Positions 7,526-16,111 of a DNA stretch of 38,055 nt are shown here, one piece after another. A program made the translations under genes and the position numbers. The stretch is from Ignavibacteria bacterium (GTDB lineage: Bacteria > Bacteroidota > Ignavibacteria > Ignavibacteriales > Melioribacteraceae), in assembly GCA_009773205.1 (NCBI GenBank), contig WPAE01000014.1:1-38055 (forward strand), given 5' to 3'. Every line of letters starts with the position of its first letter. The first letter of the stretch is position 1. Below the pieces are notes generated by a model. It made no database searches, was not told the origin of the DNA, and worked only from the letters and a program-made list of their open reading frames with translations.

Positions 7526-8497
7526 ATGAAAAAGATGTTTTTGTTTATACTTTTTGCGTTTAGTGCAATATTAGTTGGGCAAGTGCGCGAAGAACTCAAT
7601 TATTATCACCTTCATGTTGGAGATGTTTGGCAGTATAGGATTATACACCATTCAGTGAGTTCCCAAGTAAATACTTTTTATATGTCTAAGAAAGTTTTAA
7701 TTGATACAACTTTTGGCAATGGCACAAAATATTTCATAGTTGAACAACCAAAATTCGTACACTGGAAATTCTCAACACCGGAAAAAATTTACACTCGAAT
7801 TGATTCTATGAGCGGAATAATTTATGAACGCTCGCCTTTGTCTTCCTCAGAAGTTAAAGTTGACAGCCTATTTTGTAATAACGGGGTACTTAAAGGGAAT
7901 GGTTATCGAGAGTTATATTTTGTTCATTCAGATGAAAAAAGTGTATTTGGAGAAATTAGAAAGACAAGAAGATTAACAAGTCCTACTGTTTCTCAAGGAT
8001 TGGATTTAACAATTTCCTATGCAATGAATATAGGCGTTTACCTTAAAGGGATATCAAATAAATGGGTTGGTTCCGAAGGAAACAGCTACACATTAGTTTA
8101 TGCAAAAATAAATGGCAAAGAATATGGCACTTTTGTTTCAGTAAAAGATGAAGAAACAATTCCGACAAAGTTTAGCCTTTCCCAAAACTATCCAAATCCG
8201 TTTAACCCAAGTACAGTTATAAGCTTCAAGGTACAAGCAGCAAGCCACGTAACTCTGAAAGTTTACGATGTTTTAGGAAGGGAAGTTGCAACTCTCGTTG
8301 ATGAATACAAACAGCCCGGGACTTATAATTCTCAATTCTCAATTCCCCGCCTCGCTGGGCGCGAGTCGCCTGCGTTGCCGAAGACGCAAGACGAGGCAGG
8401 AAGCGGGGTCAATTCTCAATTCTCAAGCGGTGTTTACTTTTATAGATTGCAAGTAGGGAAATACAGCGATACTAAAAAAATGGTTTTGCTTAGATAG
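7526..8497 (+). CDS. Type IX-secreted protein with C-terminal sorting domain
   Basis: The 323-residue product has a signal peptide (MKKMFLFILFAFSAILVGQ), a middle region (20-210) I do not recognise, and a type A Por-secretion sorting domain. That domain shows FSLSQNYPNPFNPST (about 217-231), VTLKVYDVLGREVATLVD (about 241-258) and the end SGVYFYRLQVGKYSDTKKMVLLR. The protein should be exported by Sec and then released or anchored through the type IX system. The domain is interrupted at residues about 272-297 by translated repeat DNA: heptanucleotide units flanking a palindrome (see 8327-8427). It stays in frame and the final strand is intact. Confidence 0.85.
   Translation: MKKMFLFILFAFSAILVGQVREELNYYHLHVGDVWQYRIIHHSVSSQVNTFYMSKKVLIDTTFGNGTKYFIVEQPKFVHWKFSTPEKIYTRIDSMSGIIYERSPLSSSEVKVDSLFCNNGVLKGNGYRELYFVHSDEKSVFGEIRKTRRLTSPTVSQGLDLTISYAMNIGVYLKGISNKWVGSEGNSYTLVYAKINGKEYGTFVSVKDEETIPTKFSLSQNYPNPFNPSTVISFKVQAASHVTLKVYDVLGREVATLVDEYKQPGTYNSQFSIPRLAGRESPALPKTQDEAGSGVNSQFSSGVYFYRLQVGKYSDTKKMVLLR
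8327..8427. repeat. Palindrome flanked by heptanucleotide repeats, inside a gene
   Basis: AATTCTC units at 8327-8345 and again at 8409-8427 flank a GC-rich insert whose ends pair: CCCCGC (8345-8350) with GCGGGG (8403-8408). The insert is much richer in GC than its surroundings and is translated in frame as part of the sorting domain. Confidence 0.65.
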
Positions 8498-8843
8498 TAA
8501 AAATCTCCTGCCGGGAATTTTCTGTATTACAAAGTTGTTATCCTTTAAAACGTAGTTGAATTTTGAATTCGTTGACATTAATTTGCTTAAGCGTAAGAAC
8601 AGAAAAGACAGTTTTACCGATAGTTTTCTTATTCCCGCCGAAAAATATTTGAAAGGGCACAACAATAGAGCATATTTTTACGTCAAAATTTCAATTAAAT
8701 ATTCTAATGTAGTTTTATCTCTCAATTCTCTTAAATTTTCTAATGCCGAATTTAGCATTAAGCTGCTGCAATACGGTTTAGATATTGAATAGGTCTTGAG
8801 ATGAAAGACTAATCTCATAAACAAAATGTATGGTGAAAACTTA
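8498..8843. other. Gene-free stretch before the exporter operon
   Basis: These 346 bases hold no convincing gene. A plus-strand frame of 78 codons at 8556-8792 has no recognisable domain and no good ribosome-binding site. I found no clear TAnnTTTG promoter. CTCTCAATTCTCTT near 8720 is a trace of the same heptamer seen at 8327. The promoter for the exporter genes probably lies here but cannot be placed. Confidence 0.5.
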
Positions 8844-10034
8844 ATGGAAACAAAAAACGCTGATTTATCTTCTTTACGAATTGACAGAACTAAAAAGAGT
8901 GTTAATCCAGAGCAGAAACAGAAAGTGATAAAAACAATTATTTGGTTTGTAACAGTGGTAGTTGTTGTATTACTAATTTACTTCGGATTCAAAAACATTA
9001 CAGCGCCGGCAGTTGAAGTTACATTAACAACAGCAACGTTACAATCATCGGCACAAAGCAGCGCTGTTTTAACTGCAAGCGGATATGTAGTTGCTCAACG
9101 TAAAGCGGCTGTTGCATCTAAAGGAATGGGAAGATTGGTTTACTTAGGTGTTGTTGAAGGAGATAAAGTTGCTGCCGATCAAGTAATTGCACGTTTGGAA
9201 GATAATGACATCAAAGCGCAGCTCGCTCAAGCACAGGCAAATTTAAAATTGAACCAGGCTGAATTAAAAGATGCTGAAAATAATTACAACAGGCAGAAAA
9301 CTTTATTAGCAAGCGGCGCTACAAGCCAAATGGAAGTTGATGCGGCAGAATCACGTTACAACAGAGTTATTGCCTCTATTGATGTAGCTAAAGCACAAGT
9401 ATTAGCCGCTGAAGTTTCGATGGAGAATACTTTAATCCGCGCTCCGTTTAATGGAACTGTTCTTACAAAGAATGCAGATGTTGGTGAAGTTGTAGCTCCG
9501 CTTGGCGCCGGCGCAAATGCAAAAGCTGCCGTTGTAACTATTGCCGATATGAATTCGCTTCAAGTTGAAGCAGATGTAAGTGAATCCAACATAGAAAAGA
9601 TTTTGCCAAACCAAGATTGCCAAATAAGTTTAGATGCATATCCAGGACATAACTACGCCGGTTACGTTTCTAAAATTGTGCCAACAGCAGACCGCGGCAA
9701 AGCTACTGTAATGGTGAAAATTGGCTTTAAAGAATATGACAGCAGAGTTTTACCAGAAATGAGCGCTAAGGTTCTTTTCTTGCGCGAAGCAATGAATGAA
9801 AAGCTAAAAAAAGAAGTCCCGAGCTTGGTAATTCCTAAAACAGCGTTGGCAAACCGTGGCGGGCAAGTTGTTACGTTTCGCCTGCAAGACGATAAAGCAT
9901 TGCAAGTTCCGGTTATAACCGGAAAAGAATTCGGCGCTTACATAGAAATTACAAGTGGTTTAGAGAATGGTTCTCAAATAATTGATAATGTTACCGACGA
10001 AATTAAAAACGGCGCTAAGGTTAAAACAAAATAG
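8844..10034 (+). CDS. MacA/HlyD-type periplasmic adaptor of an ABC exporter
   Basis: This is a membrane-fusion protein linking an inner-membrane transporter to an outer-membrane channel. It has one N-terminal membrane segment (IIWFVTVVVVVLLIYFGF), then a lipoyl/barrel-sandwich half starting SGYVVAQRKAAVASKG and continuing VGDKV-like GDKVAADQVIARLED, a helical hairpin (AQLAQAQANLKL to QVLAAEVSME), the second lipoyl half NTLIRAPFNGTV, and beta-barrel and membrane-proximal domains. An upstream in-frame ATG at 8826 exists, but GGTGA at 8832-8836 sits correctly for 8844, so I prefer 8844 (about 396 residues). The three following genes complete the pump. Substrate unknown. Confidence 0.88.
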   Translation: METKNADLSSLRIDRTKKSVNPEQKQKVIKTIIWFVTVVVVVLLIYFGFKNITAPAVEVTLTTATLQSSAQSSAVLTASGYVVAQRKAAVASKGMGRLVYLGVVEGDKVAADQVIARLEDNDIKAQLAQAQANLKLNQAELKDAENNYNRQKTLLASGATSQMEVDAAESRYNRVIASIDVAKAQVLAAEVSMENTLIRAPFNGTVLTKNADVGEVVAPLGAGANAKAAVVTIADMNSLQVEADVSESNIEKILPNQDCQISLDAYPGHNYAGYVSKIVPTADRGKATVMVKIGFKEYDSRVLPEMSAKVLFLREAMNEKLKKEVPSLVIPKTALANRGGQVVTFRLQDDKALQVPVITGKEFGAYIEITSGLENGSQIIDNVTDEIKNGAKVKTK

Positions 10035-10063
10035 CCCCACCTTTATCCTCCCCAAATGGGAGG
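10033..10063. repeat. Copy of a dispersed AGCCCC...CTCCCC repeat
   Basis: AGCCCCACCTTTATCCTCCCC followed by AAATGGGAGG matches, with changes, the sequences at 33597-33626 and (inverted) 33717-33747. It overlaps the stop codon of the adaptor gene. Confidence 0.45.
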
Positions 10064-10099
10064 AATTGTAAAAATGAATTACTTAGATAGGAGAAAGCA

Positions 10100-10777
10100 A
10101 TGAGTGGTATTATTCAAGTAAAAAATGTTTCGAAATCTTATTGGAGAAATAGTTTAGAAATTCCGGTACTAAATAATCTATCGCTGGAAGTTAATGATGG
10201 AGAATTCCTTGCTATGATGGGACCATCAGGTTCTGGAAAAACAACTTTGCTTAATCTTATTGCCGGAATTGACCGCCCAACTTACGGAGAATTAACAGTT
10301 GCAGGAACTGACATAGCCAAACTAAGTGAATCTGCATTAGCTAAATGGCGTTCTTCAAATGTTGGTTTTGTTTTTCAGTTTTACAATTTAATTCCTGTAT
10401 TAACGGCTTATGAAAATGTAGAGCTTCCGTTATTGCTTACTAAGCTTTCTAAAGCCGAAAGAAAAAAACATGTAGAGATGGCGCTTGGTATTGTTGGCTT
10501 GGGAGATAGAATGTCTCACTATCCAAAACAGCTTTCTGGCGGGCAGGAACAGCGTGTAGCTATTGCCCGTGCAATAGTTACAGATCCAGTTATTCTTGTT
10601 GCAGATGAACCAACCGGCGATCTTGACAAAAAATCTGCAGAAGAAATTTTAACATTGATGGATAGACTAAATAAAGAATTTAAGAAAACAATTGTAATGG
10701 TAACTCACGATCCGCACGCTGCCGAGAGAGCAAGCCGTCAGCTTCATCTCGATAAGGGCGATTTGGCTGGAGTGTAA
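10100..10777 (+). CDS. ABC transporter ATP-binding protein (MacB/LolD type)
   Basis: The 225-residue ATPase powers the exporter. It has Walker [10 protein letters not shown] (about 40-48), the Q-loop in [19 protein letters not shown], signature [14 protein letters not shown], Walker [14 protein letters not shown] and the H-loop VTHD. Length and the [13 protein letters not shown] segment are typical of the LolD/MacB/FtsE branch, which drives mechanotransmission rather than classic import. GGAGAAAG just before the ATG is a good ribosome-binding site. The permease gene starts 2 bp after its stop, indicating tight co-translation. Confidence 0.93.
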   Translation: MSGIIQVKNVSKSYWRNSLEIPVLNNLSLEVNDGEFLAMMGPSGSGKTTLLNLIAGIDRPTYGELTVAGTDIAKLSESALAKWRSSNVGFVFQFYNLIPVLTAYENVELPLLLTKLSKAERKKHVEMALGIVGLGDRMSHYPKQLSGGQEQRVAIARAIVTDPVILVADEPTGDLDKKSAEEILTLMDRLNKEFKKTIVMVTHDPHAAERASRQLHLDKGDLAGV

Positions 10778-10779
10778 CT

Positions 10780-11940
10780 ATGAAAGTATTAAAACTGATT
10801 TTAAAAAATGCTCTTAGGCATAAACTAAGAACTCTTCTTACAATCTTCGGAATTGCAATTGCTGTAATTGCATTCGGGTTGTTGAGAACAGTTGTAACGA
10901 TTTGGGATTCTGCAGTTGATGCAACAATGGCAAACCGCTTAATTACACGCCAGGCAGTTTCTTTTATTTTTCCTCTTCCATATTCCTACAAAGAAAAAAT
11001 TGAAAAAGTGCCGGGTGTAAACAGGGTTTTGCATCAAACGTGGTTCCAAGGCGTTTATAAAGACAAAAGTAATTTCTTTGTTAGAATGGCTGTTGATCCG
11101 GATGCAATGTTTGATGTTTATCCAGAATTTCTGCTAACTCCAGAAGAGTTAGCCTCCTTCAAAAAGGAAAGAGATGCTTGTGTTATTGGCGCTGATATTG
11201 CTCAGCAGCACAATTTGAAACTTGGAGATAAAATGGTGCTTGAAGGTGACATCTATCCAGGAAGATGGGAGTTTACAGTTAGAGGAATTTATAAAGGGAA
11301 AAATAAAAACACAGATAAAACGCAAATGCTGTTTCATTGGGATTATGTAAACGAAAGATTGAAGGCTGAAACGCCTGTAAGAGCTAATGATGTTGGCTGG
11401 TTTGTTGTTCAGGTTGCAGATCCAAATAAATCAGCGCAAATATCAAATCAAATTGATGCGATATTCAAAAACTCTACTGCCGAGACAAAAACTGAAACAG
11501 AAAAAGCATTTACTCAAGGTTTCGTTTCGGCATCTGGTGCAATTATTTCTGCTATGAACGTTATGTCTTTTGTTATTATAGGAATTATTATGCTTGTTTT
11601 AGCAAATACTATGATTATGTCTGCACGTGAAAGAACCAGAGAATACGCAGTTTTCAAAACGTTAGGTTTTTCTGCAAAGCATTTGGTCGGATTAATTTTA
11701 GGCGAGTCTATGTTGATTTCGATTCTTGGCGGGGGAGTTGGTTTGTTTTTAACATTTCCGATTGTTGCTGGTTTTGAACAAGCGATGCCAAAGGGATTTT
11801 TCCCATTTTTCTTTATTGAACCAATAACTGTTGTATTAGCTGTTACGGCAACAATTTTAGTCGGTTTAATTTCTTCTGTCTTTCCAATTCAAAGAGCATT
11901 AAGCACAAAAATTGTAGATGGATTTAGATTTGTTGGATAG
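10780..11940 (+). CDS. MacB/FtsX-type ABC transporter permease, first
   Basis: The 386-residue permease has the MacB topology: an N-terminal membrane helix (about 17-40, TIFGIAIAVIAFGLLRTVVTIW), a large periplasmic domain (about 45-260) and three C-terminal helices (about 263-285 IIGIIMLVLANTMIM, 305-330, 345-375). RERTREYAVFKTLGFS after the second helix is the conserved FtsX-family cytoplasmic loop. It likely pairs with the second permease at 12018 to form a heterodimer with two ATPase copies. Confidence 0.9.
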   Translation: MKVLKLILKNALRHKLRTLLTIFGIAIAVIAFGLLRTVVTIWDSAVDATMANRLITRQAVSFIFPLPYSYKEKIEKVPGVNRVLHQTWFQGVYKDKSNFFVRMAVDPDAMFDVYPEFLLTPEELASFKKERDACVIGADIAQQHNLKLGDKMVLEGDIYPGRWEFTVRGIYKGKNKNTDKTQMLFHWDYVNERLKAETPVRANDVGWFVVQVADPNKSAQISNQIDAIFKNSTAETKTETEKAFTQGFVSASGAIISAMNVMSFVIIGIIMLVLANTMIMSARERTREYAVFKTLGFSAKHLVGLILGESMLISILGGGVGLFLTFPIVAGFEQAMPKGFFPFFFIEPITVVLAVTATILVGLISSVFPIQRALSTKIVDGFRFVG

Positions 11941-11946
11941 AAAGTA

Positions 11947-11992
11947 GGGAACGGTCTTACTTGTCCGCCGTTCCGTGGCGGAGACCATTCCC
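11947..11992. repeat. Nested palindrome between the two permease genes
   Basis: GGGAACGGTC (11947-11956) pairs with GACCATTCCC (11983-11992, one mismatch), and inside it TCCGCC (11964-11969) pairs with GGCGGA (11977-11982). There is no T-tract, so it is unlikely to be an intrinsic terminator. The TCCGCC/GGCGGA core resembles the insertions in the 5S-like region. Confidence 0.55.
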
Positions 11993-12017
11993 ACATGTAA
12001 AAAATTAGGAGATAAAC

Positions 12018-13184
12018 ATGGCAATTCCATTTAAATATACTACACGAAGCTTCATTACAAGAAAGCTAACAACATTCATAACAATTACCGGTATTGCTCT
12101 TGTGGTGTTTGTTTTTGCTGCTGTGCTAATGATGGCTTACGGTGTTGAAAAAACTCTTGTTGCAACCGGTTCGCCGGATAATATTAAAGTAGTAAGAAAA
12201 TCCTCGCAAGGTGAAATTTCCAGTATAATTGAAGGCGATGCCGTTAATCTTATTAGAACTTTACCACACATTGCAACAACTACTGAAGGCAGGCAGATTA
12301 TTTCCGGTGAACCTTGCGTAATAATAAACCTGGATATTAAAACTGGAGGAATGAGCAATATCTCTGTTCGCGGAGTTTCTCAAGAAGTTAAATTGCTGCG
12401 CCCGCAAGTTAAAATTACAGAAGGCAGAATGTTTAATCCTTCCCTACGTGAATTGGTTACCGGAAAAGCAGTAAACAAAAAATTTGCAGGTGCCGGAATT
12501 GGTAGTAAAGTAAAATTTGCAGGAGATAACTGGACAGTAGTGGGAATTTTTGAGGATAATGGGAGCGGTTTTGAATCGGAAATGTGGGGCGATGCAAATC
12601 AAATGTTGAACGCTTTTAACAGAGGCAGCGCAGTTTCAACTGTAACAATTAAGCTGGATGACATAAAAAACATGGAGCAGTTTAAGAGAGCGCTTGCAAC
12701 AGATAAACGGTTAGAGCAATACGAAGCAATGACTGAGCAAAGATTTTTTGAAATGCAGTCCGAAGCGCTCTCAATTTTTATCCGCATACTTGGAACATTT
12801 ATTACAATAATTTTCAGTTTTGGCGCAACCATTGGCGCTACAATAACAATGTATGCCGCAGTTGCTAACAGAACAGTTGAAATTGGAACTATGCGCTCAC
12901 TTGGTTTCAGCAGAAGAAGTATTCTTACAGTCTTTATGACGGAATCTTTACTGATAACTTTAATAGGCGCGGCTGTGGGAATTGCACTGGCTTCACTTTT
13001 GCAATTCTTTTCAATTTCTACTCTTAACTGGAACTCATTTTCGGATTTAACATTCAGCTTTGCTCTAAATCCTTCAATCATAATTTCGTGTTTAATTTTC
13101 GCAGTTTTTATGGGATTGCTTGGCGGGTTCTTGCCTGCTGTACGCGCAGCAAGATTAAATATTGTTAATGCGCTAAGAGGATAG
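12018..13184 (+). CDS. MacB/FtsX-type ABC transporter permease, second
   Basis: This 388-residue protein has the same layout as its upstream neighbour: an N-terminal helix (about 18-42, ITIT-GIALVVFVFAAVLMMAYGV), a periplasmic MacB-like domain (about 50-255) with DNIKVVRKSSQGE and TEGRMFNP segments, and three C-terminal helices. The cytoplasmic loop NRTVEIGTMRSLGFSRRS matches the FtsX family. GGAGATAAAC precedes the ATG. Having two different permease genes suggests a heterodimeric exporter. No TolC-like channel is encoded here, so the outer-membrane partner is elsewhere. The gene converges on res. Confidence 0.9.
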   Translation: MAIPFKYTTRSFITRKLTTFITITGIALVVFVFAAVLMMAYGVEKTLVATGSPDNIKVVRKSSQGEISSIIEGDAVNLIRTLPHIATTTEGRQIISGEPCVIINLDIKTGGMSNISVRGVSQEVKLLRPQVKITEGRMFNPSLRELVTGKAVNKKFAGAGIGSKVKFAGDNWTVVGIFEDNGSGFESEMWGDANQMLNAFNRGSAVSTVTIKLDDIKNMEQFKRALATDKRLEQYEAMTEQRFFEMQSEALSIFIRILGTFITIIFSFGATIGATITMYAAVANRTVEIGTMRSLGFSRRSILTVFMTESLLITLIGAAVGIALASLLQFFSISTLNWNSFSDLTFSFALNPSIIISCLIFAVFMGLLGGFLPAVRAARLNIVNALRG

Positions 13185-13199
13185 TAGGAAATTTACATT

Positions 13200-13227
13200 T
13201 AGGCGAACTACTAAAATAGCTCGCCTA
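13200..13227. terminator. Hairpin at the convergent gene ends
   Basis: TAGGCGA (13200-13206) pairs with TCGCCTA (13221-13227). It spans the res stop codon between two convergent genes. No long T-run follows on either strand, so termination activity is uncertain. Confidence 0.35.
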
Positions 13228-16105
13228 TAACTTCTTGTTTTTTCAACATCGCATATTCAAAAACATCTGTTGCAGTAGCGCCTTGTTTCCTTAGAGCTGC
13301 AAAAGTATTCTCTCCAAGTAAAACATAACTCCAGTCTCTATTCATTCTATCATTAAGCTGCAATTCGTTTATTCTCTCAACAGTATCAATAGTTGCTCTC
13401 TGTTTTTGTTGAACATTGCCTTGCGATAAATGCGATTGCGCTTTGGTCTCAACAATATAAATTCCGTTGTTTGTTTTTACTAAAAAATCTGGTGAGTAAA
13501 AAGCCAACAACCCATCTTCCCTCACATAAAATATCTTAGCAAAATCATGGTAGTATTCGTTTATCTTAATAAGTGCGAGAACATCAGTTTGTAAATCAAC
13601 AAACTCCATAAATGTTTTTTCCAATCCACCTTTATTGGATGGATATGCTTGTGCTTTATAAATCGTTTTTTCCATAGGCAGACAATACTTTTCTCTCATT
13701 CGTAGTGTTTCAACCTCAGAGAAATAGTTTTTAATTACAACAGCTTCGGTAGCAGTAATATTTTGTTGTGCGTTATAAATTGCCTCACCAAGTTCTTTCA
13801 TCATGTGGTCTATTATGCCTGATTTAGCAATCAAAAGTAACTTCCAATTATTATTTACTAAAGGATCGAAATCCTGAGAAAACAGCTTATGCCTAATAAA
13901 AATATCAATTGCTCTTACCAATGCTACTTTGTTTACTTGTAAAAATGGAAATGCTTTTTGTTTTCTTACTCCAATATTTACTACCGCATTCGTTATTACA
14001 TTTACAACTTTAGAAAGATATTCGTTATAACTTTTTGCATCAAATAAATCACCCTTAACTATATATTCACCAAATCTTGTTTTAACTGTCATTTCTTCCG
14101 AGAAGAAAACATCTCCTTCACGATTAATAAACTTTTCCAATTGCTCAATACGGTATGTTGTAAATGGTCTGATTTTGTCAACGTCAATCAAAACTTCTTT
14201 CAATTCTTCTTCGCTATCTCTAACAATTGTGGGCCAATACAAATCATATTTTTTATAATCATCTTTTAACCCAACAGTAATTATATCGCCAATAACTCCG
14301 CCGCCTGTTCCTTCTATTGTTCCAGCCAAATTTTCCTTCATCAACTCATCATAAAACTCTACAAACTTTGGATGTTCTACTATATGGAGTATATCCATCA
14401 AGTTATCTGGCTCTTTCTTCTCAGTAAGTAATTTCCTTCTATTTTCATCTTTGCTGTCCTGAAATTCCGGCTCACGCCACATTAATCTTAATCCACGCCC
14501 AATTGTTTGCTCTAATAAGATTGGTGCTTGTGCAGAACGTAGCGGAACAATCACACAAATATTATTTACGTCAAATCCTTCTCTTAACATCAGAACAGAA
14601 ACAATTACTTTCGGTTGTGCATGTTTATCAACATTGAACAACCTTCGTTTTATTTGAGACCATTCTTTTGCCGGAATATTACCTTTTCGGTCAGAATCTA
14701 TTTGCATTACATCTTCTTCGCCAAGTCCTTCTTGCATTAAGAATTGTGTTACCAAAGGTGAAACGCTCGTGTCTTCACAAATCACAAACATCTTCGGATG
14801 TTTTTCAGCTTTTATTTTTATGAATTCACTTTCCAGCTGTTTTAACTTTGTTAAACCGGCTCTTAACATTACCCGCTGTCCTTCAGAAAGACTAACCGGT
14901 TTATTTCCTTCACGTTCTGCTTTGAAGTCTAATTCCATTGCAGCAATTTCTTTTCTCTTATCAAGAGCTATTGTTTTCACTAAACCGTTTCTTATTGCGG
15001 CTGCAAGGTCAAAATCAACAATTGTATGCGGGAAATAATGCTTAGTTCTTTTCTGTCCGCTTCCGGTTACATCATAAGGTGTAGCAGAAAAATCTATTTG
15101 AATAAACTTAGTCCCCTTTGGTTGAGATATGTAATTCAAACTTCGTTGCCACTCAACCTCTTTTATTTCACCGTAAGTTTTGTTTTCGTGTATATGATGC
15201 GCCTCATCATTAAATACAGCCAAATCATTTATTGAAGCTAAGAATTCTAATTCAGCTCCGGCAAGAAAATTGTTATCTAAAGATTCCAAACTATGTCCTG
15301 CACTTGTCCCCGGTGAAATAGGGAGAAGTTCATTAATATTCTTCGGCACATTTTCTAGCAAACTTGGTTCTTCTTCGTTTTCTTCTTCTTCACTTCCTGC
15401 TAATAAATGCCAATTGGTAATTGCAATCATTCCATCGGCAGTTACCTTCCGTCCAATTTCTTCTTTCTGGCAAATAGAACTCTGAACAAAACCAAATATT
15501 TCTTCTCTAAAACTTTCTGGAATAAAAAGTTTCTCAAATACTTTTAAATCCGAACTTGCAAATTCTCTAAATCCGCTTTCTCTCTGCTTTCCTAAATAAG
15601 CATCAAGTAATCTCTCATAAACAATCAATCCGGGTGCAACAAGCAAAAAGTTTTTAGTGTATCTGCCGGTTTTTGTCTCTTCATATTTTGCGTTCAAATA
15701 TTGCCATATTAATAGTGCATGCATTACCCATGTTTTACCGGTTCCGGTAGCCATCTTCATACAATATTTTGGATGCAGATATTTTGGTTTTTGTATTTCA
15801 AATAAAAAACCTTCATCATCAAGCGTATCCTTTCCACACGCCGCATACATATCAGTTACGTTATTTATTTTAAGAACTTCATGCAGATAAATCGTATTTA
15901 GTATTGCCTGCTTTTGTCCTAAGTGAAAATTAAACTCCCTCAACTCACTAAAAGCATCAGAAAACCAAAACCTAAGCAGCTCATTTGTGATTGGTGTTGC
16001 AGCGGCAAATTGGAAATCATTGAATTCTGCATTTGCACAGCCAGAAACCTTAGCTGCAAACTTTAAGGGTAATTCTCTTGTGCCTATATTCATTGGATTG
16101 GCCAT
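13211..16105 (-). CDS. res: Type III restriction enzyme, Res subunit (helicase-nuclease)
   Basis: The 964-residue protein is a superfamily 2 translocase fused to a nuclease. Walker A is MATGTGKTW (118-126), the DEAH box is in VFNDEAHHIHE, motif III is in QIDFSATPY, and motif VI is QTIGRGLRLMWRE. A C-terminal PD-(D/E)xK nuclease follows, with PDF at about 872-874 and ETK at 886-888. With Mod it would cut DNA at unmethylated asymmetric sites in an ATP-dependent way. It starts 6 bp after the DUF1016 gene. All motifs are intact, so it is probably active. Helicases of this class also occur in other defence systems, but the nearby Mod supports type III. Confidence 0.88.
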   Translation of the reverse strand: MANPMNIGTRELPLKFAAKVSGCANAEFNDFQFAAATPITNELLRFWFSDAFSELREFNFHLGQKQAILNTIYLHEVLKINNVTDMYAACGKDTLDDEGFLFEIQKPKYLHPKYCMKMATGTGKTWVMHALLIWQYLNAKYEETKTGRYTKNFLLVAPGLIVYERLLDAYLGKQRESGFREFASSDLKVFEKLFIPESFREEIFGFVQSSICQKEEIGRKVTADGMIAITNWHLLAGSEEEENEEEPSLLENVPKNINELLPISPGTSAGHSLESLDNNFLAGAELEFLASINDLAVFNDEAHHIHENKTYGEIKEVEWQRSLNYISQPKGTKFIQIDFSATPYDVTGSGQKRTKHYFPHTIVDFDLAAAIRNGLVKTIALDKRKEIAAMELDFKAEREGNKPVSLSEGQRVMLRAGLTKLKQLESEFIKIKAEKHPKMFVICEDTSVSPLVTQFLMQEGLGEEDVMQIDSDRKGNIPAKEWSQIKRRLFNVDKHAQPKVIVSVLMLREGFDVNNICVIVPLRSAQAPILLEQTIGRGLRLMWREPEFQDSKDENRRKLLTEKKEPDNLMDILHIVEHPKFVEFYDELMKENLAGTIEGTGGGVIGDIITVGLKDDYKKYDLYWPTIVRDSEEELKEVLIDVDKIRPFTTYRIEQLEKFINREGDVFFSEEMTVKTRFGEYIVKGDLFDAKSYNEYLSKVVNVITNAVVNIGVRKQKAFPFLQVNKVALVRAIDIFIRHKLFSQDFDPLVNNNWKLLLIAKSGIIDHMMKELGEAIYNAQQNITATEAVVIKNYFSEVETLRMREKYCLPMEKTIYKAQAYPSNKGGLEKTFMEFVDLQTDVLALIKINEYYHDFAKIFYVREDGLLAFYSPDFLVKTNNGIYIVETKAQSHLSQGNVQQKQRATIDTVERINELQLNDRMNRDWSYVLLGENTFAALRKQGATATDVFEYAMLKKQEVIGELF

Positions 16106-16111
16106 AAAATT

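Noticed and set aside
8556-8792. 78-codon gene
   Set aside because: No domain, no good ribosome-binding site, and low-complexity composition; more likely chance.
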